64,000 bases of DNA, taken from the NCBI RefSeq assembly GCF_024733555.1, contig NZ_JANIOF010000001.1:1980777-2044776 (forward strand). Direction: 5' to 3'. The stretch is from Paenibacillus sp. SC116 (lineage in GTDB: Bacteria > Bacillota > Bacilli > Paenibacillales > Paenibacillaceae). Positions 26,369 through 36,100 of this stretch are shown here, in pieces; the first letter of the stretch is position 1, and each line of letters starts with the position of its first letter. The notes under the pieces were generated by a model that ran no database searches, had not been told where the DNA came from, and saw only the letters and a program-made list of their open reading frames with translations. The position numbers and the translations under genes were made by a program.

Positions 26369-27253
26369 ATGTCAAAACAATCGTTATTACTAATAGATGG
26401 ATTCAATCTGCTAAGCAGAGCACATTTTGCAACATCCTATAATCGAAACGAAGAGCAATTGAAAAACAAAAATGGAGTTTACACGAATGCACTAAGAGTG
26501 TTCTTTCAAAAAGTATTTAATCTGATAAGAGACCATGAGATAACTCATCTCTCCATTCTTTGGGATGTAAAGCGAGAGGAAACGACAAGACGCCAGAAGT
26601 ACTCGTTCTATAAAGCTACAAGATTCGAAATGCCGGAACCTTTACTTGATCAATATTTTTCATGTAGAGAAATTTTAGATACGATTGGAGTTCATCAGCT
26701 TTCACAATCTCCATATGAAGCAGACGACTTAATGGGGGCATTTTCAAAAAAATGGCCTGTAGATCAGTGTTTCATCTATAGCAATGACCGTGATCTGCTG
26801 CAGTTGTTAAGTCCTACAACTTCTCAAATTATCGCGAGCAAACAAGGGGAACTTATCTATACCATCAATCATTTTCAATCCGACTACGGCATAATACCAG
26901 AGCACTGGGTAGACGTCAAAGCATTGCTGGGCGATACAAGCGACAATATACCTGGATGTCCTGGGATTGGAGAAAAGTCAGCTTTCCCTCTGATACAACA
27001 GTATGGGACAATCGAGAGATTATATGAATGTATCGATGCTCTTGAGCCCCATTTAACTAAGCATAGAAAAAAACTTATAAAGGGACAAGAATCAACCTTT
27101 ATAAGTAAAGAACTAGCCAGCATTATATGTGACATTCCCGAATTATCCGAACTCACTTTGGACGAACTACAATTAAACATCCAGTATGACATGTTGCGCA
27201 CAATGATTGACCAATATGAGTTAAAAATTAATGTTAATCTCGTTGGTGCTTAA
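26369..27253 (+). CDS. ypcP: 5'-3' exonuclease, YpcP-like (FEN family)
   Basis: A 294-aa stand-alone 5' nuclease related to the N-terminal domain of DNA polymerase I. Acidic metal-binding sites are seen in LIDGFNLLSRA, SILWDVKREETTRR, SPYEADDLMGA and SNDRDLLQLL. A helix-three-turn-helix DNA-binding motif is in LLGDTSDNIPGCPGIGEKSA. B. subtilis YpcP is the same size and helps remove RNA primers. It begins with ATG after AAGGAACTGGTGAG, a weak site. A 15-bp perfect hairpin at 27335-27369 probably ends the transcript. It is unrelated in function to its neighbours. Confidence 0.87.
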   Translation: MSKQSLLLIDGFNLLSRAHFATSYNRNEEQLKNKNGVYTNALRVFFQKVFNLIRDHEITHLSILWDVKREETTRRQKYSFYKATRFEMPEPLLDQYFSCREILDTIGVHQLSQSPYEADDLMGAFSKKWPVDQCFIYSNDRDLLQLLSPTTSQIIASKQGELIYTINHFQSDYGIIPEHWVDVKALLGDTSDNIPGCPGIGEKSAFPLIQQYGTIERLYECIDALEPHLTKHRKKLIKGQESTFISKELASIICDIPELSELTLDELQLNIQYDMLRTMIDQYELKINVNLVGA

Positions 27254-27334
27254 CATATCTGATTCATCTACCTAACTTTAAACCTCAACTTCTGATTATA
27301 CTCAGTCAGTGAAATAGCAGACTCTTCAGCAGGC

Positions 27335-27369
27335 AAAGTCTCTAGCGATTCCATATCGCTAGAGACTTT
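27335..27369 (+). terminator. Hairpin after the ypcP-like gene
   Basis: AAAGTCTCTAGCGAT and its exact complement (15 bp) enclose a 5-base loop. The arm ends in TTT but no further T-run follows, so termination is likely but not certain. Confidence 0.6.
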
Positions 27370-27534
27370 AATCCTACATTTCACATTCCCTCGCAATCGA
27401 GTTAATATGCTTCATCATCCGAAATGATATCAGCAACATACTTTAAATGAACACGACTAGTCACCACAAAGTACTAGAAATATAATCTATCTATGGTAAT
27501 ATTAAGACGAGTTATAACTATAGGAGTTGATATT

Positions 27535-28338
27535 ATGGATATTAAATCGTACACCGAATCCAACCGGGAAGCATGGAATGAAGTGAATCCTATCCATCAA
27601 GAGCACAACCCGGTGAATTTGAAAGAAGTTTTTTTGGAAAAGGGCTATTCCACATTGGATACCCCTATCACCGAAGTGTTTCAGCGTCTGGGCCTTGAAG
27701 GAAAACAAGTGGCTCAGGTATGCTGTAACAACGGAAGAGAAGTCTTATCCCTCGTAAATCTAGGGGCGATTAGCGGCACAGGCTTCGATATTTCTGATCA
27801 CGCCATTAAAGAAGCCCAGGAATTAGCTGAAATATCTGGATTGCCGTGCAAATTCATTCGTACTGATGTATACGATATTGATCTGAACGAACATAACAGC
27901 AAATATGACCTCATTTACATTTCAATCGGAGCGATTACGTGGCTTCCTGATCTGCCGAAGTTTTTCAATATTGTCTCCAACATGTTAAAGCACGATGGCA
28001 ACCTCGTTATTTATGAAATGCACCCTCTATTGAACATGCTTCCTTTGGAAGATGAACCCGAGTTCGAACATGCCCTTAAAATCGCTCATTCTTATTTCAA
28101 ATCGGATCCATGGGTTTCCAATGGCGGGATCGACTACGTGGGACATACAACGTATGAAGCCAAAACAAATTACAGCTTCAGTCATACACTAGCGTCCATT
28201 TTTAATGCTATTATTCAAAGCGGAATTCATATTACGCAGTACGAAGAAAATAAGTACGATATTTCCTGTACTTTCGCACACGTCGAAAAGGAACAAAAAC
28301 TCCCTATGAGTTTTATATTAATCGGTACGAAAGCGTAA
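27535..28338 (+). CDS. Class I SAM-dependent methyltransferase
   Basis: A 267-aa cytoplasmic protein with a Rossmann-type methyltransferase core. The SAM-binding loop is VAQVCCNNGREVLSL (about residues 59-73), a variant of the usual glycine-rich motif with CCNNG. Motif II (GTGFDISDHAI) and an FIRTDVYDI segment follow. The start (27535) has AGGAG 8 bases upstream; the frame extends 14 codons further without support. The substrate is unknown. It lies convergent to the peptidase gene at the edge of the NRPS/PKS cluster. It could modify the product, for example a hydroxyl introduced via hydroxymalonyl, but nothing links it directly and the opposite strand argues against it. Confidence 0.8.
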   Translation: MDIKSYTESNREAWNEVNPIHQEHNPVNLKEVFLEKGYSTLDTPITEVFQRLGLEGKQVAQVCCNNGREVLSLVNLGAISGTGFDISDHAIKEAQELAEISGLPCKFIRTDVYDIDLNEHNSKYDLIYISIGAITWLPDLPKFFNIVSNMLKHDGNLVIYEMHPLLNMLPLEDEPEFEHALKIAHSYFKSDPWVSNGGIDYVGHTTYEAKTNYSFSHTLASIFNAIIQSGIHITQYEENKYDISCTFAHVEKEQKLPMSFILIGTKA

Positions 28339-28365
28339 TAATCCTATCTTTTATACGAAATCAAA

Positions 28366-28414
28366 GAGGCACGGGCGCCTAGGTTTTCGACACTATGCTC
28401 CGTACCTCCTTTTT
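28366..28414. terminator. Terminator between convergent methyltransferase and peptidase genes
   Basis: GAGGCACGG pairs with CCGTACCTC (one mismatch) and is followed by five T's on the plus strand. A weaker T-rich run follows on the minus strand. Confidence 0.55.
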
Positions 28415-28450
28415 ATTTGACCTCTTCCTACTCCACTTCTTTCCCTTCCC

Positions 28451-30004
28451 TCACTCGAAATGTTTGGTTGAAGCTGCATTCCTATCTATCTTCCTAAATA
28501 AAACACTCAAACTGGCGTAAATCACATATAGGATTATCATTATGAAACTGCCATATAGCGCATACGGTAGTGAAGAAGGTGACCATACCTCTATGAACGA
28601 CCACGGCAATTCCTGAAATAAATAACGAAGCAACGAGATGAAAGTCACTGCCAACAGGGTGAAAATAAACAAGTGTATGCTTAGCAGTCCCCCCTGCTTT
28701 CTTGTAAATTTTGTCCTTTCTCTTTGCTTGTGTCTAATTCCAGTCAACACTTTGCCAATAAGAAATAGAAAAACGAGAGAAAGTCCCCCCCATACTAACA
28801 GCAACCAAGATACCGCTCGATCAATCATTAAGAAGTCATCGGAATAACGCTCTACTAGTTCTGGTGAGTGACCTAACCATATGCCTAATGTCGCCCGCCC
28901 TATATCGGCCGCATGTTTACTATTTGTGTTTAGCAGCACAGCAACTCCCGTCTTCGAATCGGGGTAGAGCGCTACAAAAGAAGAAAAAGTAGGATTATTC
29001 CCTGTATGGGAAATTGCTTGTTTGTCTCCATACACGCTCCATCCGCCTGCATAATAGGAACCATCCATATCCGGCTTGACCGAACGGTCTGAGACATGAG
29101 AATCAGTGATAAGCGAATGTTCGATCTCTGACGTACCAATAGCATGCAGCTGGAACATTATCCATTTCGTCATGTCCTGAGCATTGCTAGAAATATAACC
29201 TGCTGGGATATTTCCGCGATACACAGGAGGCGTGTATTCGCGCTGCTTGCCAAAGGCAATCTTGTATCCTGCAGCACGCTCATCTGACGGCATTGGCATC
29301 GTAGCCATCGTTGCCGTCATGCCCAACGGTCCTAGTATGCTCTCCCTTATGTAAAGTTCATAGGACTGTCCGGTTACCTTCTCAATCACTAACCCAAGCA
29401 CATCATAATTGATCGTAGCATATTCGAAGCTGCTTCCAGGCATCCTATTCAAGGGCTGATTTAGTAACGTACGGACTGTCAGCTCCAACGCATCCTTCGC
29501 TTCGCTTGCTGGAATTCGGCCGATAGAAGCAAACGGAATCCCGCTTGTATGATGCAGAAAATGATTCAAAGTAATTTCCACGGGCTGCCCCTTATACGAC
29601 ATTCGAAGCCATGGGATATAATCAGTTACAGGATCATCACGCTTTAACAACCCCATGTTCTCCAACTGCAGTACAGCTAACCCCGTAAACGCCTTGCTCG
29701 TCGATCCAAGTTCAAACCGTGTTTTGTCTGTAACTGGTTCTTGCTCAGCAAGATTCGCATAACCAAATCCCTCTTCCATAACCGATTTCCCATCATGGAC
29801 AATAGATATAGCTAGCCCTGGAATGTTACTAACCAGCATCTGCTCCCGAATATACTGTTTCACCGACTCTATTCTTTGCTTTTGCACTGCCTCCTCCTCT
29901 TGTGCAGATACTTTGTAGGTTGCTTGCAATGGAGCCATCAGCAATATCAATAGGAAGACAATAACTTTAAATCGCAGACTTAGAAGCTTCCTTTTGGATT
30001 TCAT
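28451..30004 (-). CDS. Membrane-anchored S12 serine peptidase, ClbP-like prodrug activator (predicted)
   Basis: A 517-aa protein with an N-terminal signal peptide (about 10-34), an extracellular beta-lactamase/S12 domain and three C-terminal membrane helices (about 395-418, 440-463, 482-504). Catalytic Ser101 and Lys104 lie in the S-x-x-K motif STSK; Tyr195 follows in EYATINYDVLG; the third motif is HTG (333-335). The size, residue spacing and triple-helix anchor match ClbP, which removes the N-acyl-D-Asn cap of precolibactin outside the membrane. It sits at the 3' end of an NRPS/PKS operon predicted to begin with acyl-D-Asn. The tyrosine motif reads YAT instead of the common YSN/YAN. It starts after AAAGGAGGATACAA. 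A terminator just upstream should limit its expression. A general DD-peptidase or esterase role is the alternative. Confidence 0.8.
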   Translation of the reverse strand: MKSKRKLLSLRFKVIVFLLILLMAPLQATYKVSAQEEEAVQKQRIESVKQYIREQMLVSNIPGLAISIVHDGKSVMEEGFGYANLAEQEPVTDKTRFELGSTSKAFTGLAVLQLENMGLLKRDDPVTDYIPWLRMSYKGQPVEITLNHFLHHTSGIPFASIGRIPASEAKDALELTVRTLLNQPLNRMPGSSFEYATINYDVLGLVIEKVTGQSYELYIRESILGPLGMTATMATMPMPSDERAAGYKIAFGKQREYTPPVYRGNIPAGYISSNAQDMTKWIMFQLHAIGTSEIEHSLITDSHVSDRSVKPDMDGSYYAGGWSVYGDKQAISHTGNNPTFSSFVALYPDSKTGVAVLLNTNSKHAADIGRATLGIWLGHSPELVERYSDDFLMIDRAVSWLLLVWGGLSLVFLFLIGKVLTGIRHKQRERTKFTRKQGGLLSIHLFIFTLLAVTFISLLRYLFQELPWSFIEVWSPSSLPYALYGSFIMIILYVIYASLSVLFRKIDRNAASTKHFE

Positions 30005-30041
30005 TTGTATCCTCCTTTATTTCATTCAGAATCAAAGAAAC

Positions 30042-30071
30042 AAAAAAAAGGGCAGATGATTGCTCATCTGC
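30042..30071 (-). terminator. Intrinsic terminator between NRPS-3 and the peptidase gene
   Basis: GCAGATGA, a 4-base loop, TCATCTGC, then CC and eight T's on the minus strand. Only 37 bp remain before the peptidase start and no clear promoter fits there, so the peptidase probably depends on read-through. Confidence 0.9.
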
Positions 30072-30113
30072 TTTTCAAAACATCAAAATTTCCCTGTCTC
30101 TTTGTTTATATCT

Positions 30114-33100
30114 CTAGTTCTTCTCGCTTATTTTCATCTCTACGATCCGACATAAATCTCGAATCGTAACTGCATCATATAGTTCCCGGAGCGTAAACTT
30201 GACGTTGAACATTTTGCTGACTCGCATAATGACTTGCGTGGCCAACAGGGAATGTCCCCCTAGTTCAAAGAAATTATCTGTCACACCGATTCGCTCTAGC
30301 TGGAGAAGCTCTCTCCATATATCACAAATCAGCTGCTCAGCTTCCGTTTCTGGGAGAACGATTTCACGCTGGGTAGACTGACTGATTTCCAGCTCAGGGA
30401 GCGCCTTCTTATCCAACTTCCCGTTCGGTGTCATTGGCATAAATGGAACGAAGATCACTTGATCCGGTACCATATAATCAGGAAGTGATTGCTTTAGATA
30501 AGTTCGCAGACGTTCACTTGATACATACGTCCAATCTTTTGATGGAGGACCTGCATGAAAAGGATGTTCGATCCAAACACTCGGTTCAATATATTCCCCA
30601 ATCTCCTCTTCAATCTGGATATGAACGGAATCAAGGGAGCCCTGTACATGATAATACCCACTCTTAGCAAATGTTCTACCCGTCCATTTCTCCCAGTCTG
30701 CTACACTTCCTCTAACTGTTTGCGATTGATCTGCAATACGAATGAGTTGCCCTCCTGCCCGTTCATGTGTGCGAAGCCAGTTATCCCGCAGAAGACCATC
30801 GTCGCGTCTCAATGCACAATAATCTGTAAAGCTTAAGTGCGGGTAGTCCGATTTCCCTGTCGGACGGACTGGGACGATGACTCTTTCCAGCCTATGCCCA
30901 TGTGCCAACTGCTTGAAGGCCCTAACTAGCACAGATGCAACTCCGTGTCCCTGATAACTTTCACTTACGACCCCAGCGAGGATAAGCAGTGTATTCGGGG
31001 TTTTCTTAGCAGCAGCATCTTCAAATCCTTGCAGAAGACCTGCATCCCAACCTTTAGGAACTCCCTCTTCGGTCATGTCCCAATAGATCGGAATCGTATT
31101 GCCTACCGCTGCCACTTCTCCCTCTGAATCCATCAGAGCGAACTGATATTCCGGAAATTTCGCGAACAACTGAGGCCAATAGTCGCGCTGTATCTCATCA
31201 CCTTCAAAAAACGCCGGCCACGCTGTCGCATGAACCCTATTCATCTTTGGCTTCAAAGCAGGAATTTGCGAGAGCGTATGCAGCTTAAGCTTCTCTTTGC
31301 CCACCGTGAACGGATGCAAAGATTCACTTAGTTCTACATAGGCTACTAACCCATCCATGCGCTCATTTTTCACATGCAGCACCGCACAATTTCCAACGTC
31401 CTCGCGAGCCATGAGCTGACTCTCGATTTCCTCGATTTCCACACGGTTTCCGCGTACTTTGACTTGGTAGTCTACTCGTCCGATATAGAGCAGATTACCA
31501 TCATCCCTATATTTAGCTATATCGCCGGTCTTGTACAATTTGGACTCAGGGTCGCTTGAAAACGGATTGCTTATAAAACGTTTAGATGTTTCCGCTGGAT
31601 CAGCCAAATAACCTCTTGCTAGCGCTGGTGAAGCGATAAATAACTCACCTTGCATCCCAATCGGTACCAACTGAAAGTGCTCGTCCAGCAAATATATACG
31701 ATGATTGCTGATTGGTTGCCCAACCGGTACGTTAAGCCCTTCTGCTTCTCGGTTACAAATGTACGTGACAGAATCAACGCTCGCTTCAGTCGGACCGTAG
31801 TGATTACTCAAGCTGGCAGCAAAACAGTCCATAAATCTATTTTGCAAATCTGTTGTAAGCATCGCTCCTGCGCATATGACATGGCGCAGACTCGGAAGAT
31901 TAGGAAACTCGCCTCGATTACGGGCACCTACGAAAGCTTCCAGCATGATAGGAACCATTTGCAAAACCGTAATCTCGTTCTGGGCAACCAATTGACCAAT
32001 TCGAACCGGATTTTTACGATCCTCTTCTGCTGCTATTACGATTCGCGCGCCGAAAGCAAGCGGCCAAAACAGCTCTGGAATGGATGAGTCAAACGTATAT
32101 GTCGTCATCAACAGCGTAGAATCTTGACTTGACAGCGGATAAGTACGCTGCGTCCATTCCAATAAATTCACGAGCCCACGGTGCTCAACCTCAATGCCTT
32201 TCGGTATGCCTGTAGAGCCCGAAGTAAACATCACATAGGCCAAATTTCGAGAGCTAAGAGGCAGCTGTAAATCATCACATGACTCTTCCCCTAACTCTTC
32301 CGCTTCCTCATCCAATAGCACCCATTGTTGAAGAGGAGCAAGTTGACCCTTGACCAGATGCTTCTCAGAAATGATGAACGACATATTTGCCCGATCTGCT
32401 ATCAATTGTATTCGTGAAACCGGCAGCTCTGGATTCAGCGGAACATAGGCCGCTCCTGCCTTTAACACAGCAAGAAGCGAAATAATCATAGAGAAGGACG
32501 GCTCAAGCAATAGGCCAACTTTATCTTCTTTTTGCACTCCCTTCCTGATCAATGCACGGGCCAATTGGTTCGCCTTGGCATTCAGCTCCTGATAGCTAAG
32601 CGTCTCATTCTCAAGAGTCGCTGCGGTATGATCGGGATGTTGGCGCACTTGTTCTTCAAACAATTGGTGAATGCATATGTTGTCGTTGTAAGCATGATCC
32701 GTATGGTTCCATGTATCCAACAACGTCGCTTTATCCTCGGTCGTTACTAGCTCAAACGATTCTAATGGACGCGAAGGCTCGTTCAGCACTTGCTCCGTCA
32801 GCCAGAAGAACTGTTCCACTAAGCGCTCGGCAGTCGCTCTGCGGAAAAGATCCGTATTATAGTTCAAATTGATTTCAATACCTGATTCCAGTTCATCAAA
32901 TACATAAGTAAGATCGAAGCGAGCGCTGATTTCTTCGAAATCAAACGGCTGTACCTTGAACGATAAACCCTCAAATGCCAGCTGGCTTAACATTTCTCTC
33001 TTATTGTTTTGCAAGCCGTACATCACTGAAAACAGCTTAGTACGAGACAAGTCTGTTTCCGGTTGAAGCTCTTCAATAATAAAGTTGCTCGGATATAAAT

Positions 33101-36100
33101 GATTGTCATAAGCTTCGAGTGAAGTTCGCTTAACTTGGGCTGCTAGTTGCTCAAAGCTCATTCCCTCATCGATATGACAGCGCAGCAGCAGCGCTTTGGC
33201 AAATAAGCCAAGCACATGCTCGACCTTGACATCATCGCGGTTAGCAATCGGTGAACCGACAATAAAATCCTTTTGGCTGCTCAGCCTATACAGCTGCAAA
33301 TTCAATACCGTTAGCAAAAACATATTCAACGTAATACCCTGCTCCTGACAGTACTGATATACTCGCTTCTCCAATTCGGGTTCGAATCGATCCAATATCG
33401 TCCCACCCCGGAACGTCATTTGTGGAGGACGAGGATAATCCGTCGGCAGCTGTAGCCCTGCAGGAGGATCAGCAAGCTGCTTCAACCAATATTGGCGATG
33501 TTCTTCCAGATATTTGCCACGAACCGCTTTGTTAATCCACCGCATATAATCGGTATATTCCACCTCTAACTTCGGCAAGTTTGGCAAGGTGCCGATAATA
33601 TTTGCATTGTATAGTTCGTTAAATTCTTTAAACAATTGAATAGATGAAGTTTCGTCCCAAATAATGTGATGAGTAGCAAATAGGAACAAGTATCGTTGAT
33701 CATGGAATGCAATAAGTCGAACACTAAACAACGGCCCCGTCTCAAAATGAAATACTTGATTGGCATGTTCCTGAGACATTAACCTTACCGTCGATTCAAA
33801 TTGCTCTTCGTTTATATGTGTGTAGTCCTCACAGATAAAGTTCATCTGGAAATCTTCGATCGGAGTAATATATTGAAGCGGTGCGCCCGTATTTTCTTCC
33901 GTAGCAAAATAGGATCGTAGTACAGAATGTCGCTTCACCAAATTCAACCACGCTTGTTCGAATGCCTTCTCATCCAAATCGCCTTTAAACAGAATGTCGA
34001 AACTGACATTGTAATATGGGTTCTCTGGCTCTAGGACATGGAAATACCATTCTGGCAGTTGAACGGGAGCAAGCTCATAGGCATCTTGAGGCTCCATACG
34101 TACGAGAGCAGGGAAGCTGCTATTGTTCGAATCGGCTTGACTGGCTATTTCCTTTTCTATGAGCGCAGCCAGTTCCCTCAGTACAGGTGTTAAAAAGATT
34201 TGCTGAAGAGCTACGCGGATGTGGAACTGATCGCGGATCCGATTGACCACTTTAACCGCGCTGATAGAGTGCCCGCCAACGAAAAAGAAATTATCATCAG
34301 GCGAGATGCTTCTAACCTCAAGCGCTTCCTTCCAAATGTCCATTAAGGCTGCTTCCATCGGCGTTTGCGGCTCAACTGCCAATATCGGTTCGCTCTCTCT
34401 TGCTGTATCCTGCAACTTCCTCAAGGCGTGACGGTCAATTTTTTCACTAGTCAGCAGAGGCATGCTTGCAATAGAAGAGAGATAGGCTGGAACCATATAG
34501 TAAGGAAGTTTTTCACGGAGGTAATTCCTCAACGAGTCAGTACTCAGACCTTGTTGACTTGTATAAAAACCAGATAGTGCTTGGCCTCCATTGACGTCTG
34601 GAACGACGATAACCGCCACCTCATCCACTTCTGGATGCTTCCCAATACAACCTTCAACCTCGCCCACTTCAATTCGGAATCCTCGAATTTTAACTTGAAA
34701 GTCGATTCTACTGAAAAACTCAAGCTCACCTTCCGGCAGCCAGCGTCCCAAGTCCCCTGTGCGGTAAATGTGAGCTTCTGGGTTGTCACTAAACGGATCG
34801 GGGATAAACTTCTCCGCCGTCAACTCTTCATTTTTCCAATACCCACCACCTACACCGATTCCTCCAATCCAAATTTCCCCCTTCATCCCGATAGGTGCAA
34901 GCTTATGGTACTTGTCCATAACATATAATCGCATGTTGGGCAAAGGCGGCCCGATTGGAATTCGCAACTGCTCCTGCGGCACAGGACCTTCCAGCACCTT
35001 CTGGGTAACATCATCCGAGCATTCAGTCGGTCCATATGCATTAATCAGCTTAACTTTGGGATAGTAGGAAAACCAAGCATTAACGAGCTTAATGGATAAT
35101 TCTTCGCCATTTGCAATCATCCAACGCAGACTTGAGAGTTGACGCTCTTCTTCACTCATATGCTTAACCATATCAACAAAAGCAAATAACAAAGAAGGCA
35201 CCGTTTCAATAATTGTCGCATTGCTTGTTTGCAAATGTTCCAGCAGTAAAGCCTGATCTCTAGCTACTTCAAAAGAAACTAATGAAGTTTCAGCTCCTAC
35301 CATAAGTGCAGTTATCGCTTGCCAAATGGAGACGTCAAAGCTTACAGATGCATTCTGAACGACGACATCCTCCTGAGTGACGCCAAGGCTTGTCAGTTTG
35401 GCATATAAATGATTAATCATTCCATCATGTCTTACTAGAGCTCCTTTTGGTTTACCAGTAGAGCCGGATGTATAAATCATATAGGCGTAATCGGATGCTG
35501 TGTTTACAAGAGGAAGATTGCTTGAGGACATAAGTTCAACATCTGCGTCATGAAGAATAGTAATTTCGGAATTCAATTGTTTCGTTTGTTCTTCCATTCT
35601 ATCTAGGCAGACTATCGTATGCACAGAAGAGGAAGCTAGATTCTGAGTTCGATTCACCAACAAATGATTCGTAAGAATGATATCTGCTTCGCTATGTTCC
35701 AAAATGTATGATATACGCTCATCTGGTAAATTAGGGTCGACTGGCACGTAAGCAGCTCCACTTTTCCAGATGGCTAACAGGGCCACAACCCAATCGATAT
35801 TACGTTCACTCAACACGGCGATAAAATGATTGCGACTGGCTCCCTGCTGTCTTAACAAATAAGCCAGCCTGTTTGCTCGTTCATTTAATTCCTGATAGGT
35901 TACCGCGTCACCTTCAAAAGAAAGCGCAGTTCGATGCGGTGTTTGCACCGTTTGTTGTTCAAACAGGCACTGCACAGGCTCATGTACCGGAAAATCCAAT
36001 GTCCAATGATTAAATTGCTCCAGCACTTGTTGCTTCTCCTCTTGAGTGAGCATATCCATATCCGCGATTCGAACGTTCGGATTCACCAATGAATCGTTGA

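Noticed and set aside
27535-28338. Methyltransferase as the O-methyltransferase completing a methoxymalonyl pathway
   Set aside because: It is on the opposite strand beyond a terminator and the peptidase gene, has an atypical SAM loop, and nothing ties it to the ACP substrate; kept only as a possibility.
28451-30004. Peptidase as an ordinary class C beta-lactamase
   Set aside because: Three C-terminal membrane helices, the HTG motif and the cluster context fit ClbP-type peptidases better than secreted AmpC.
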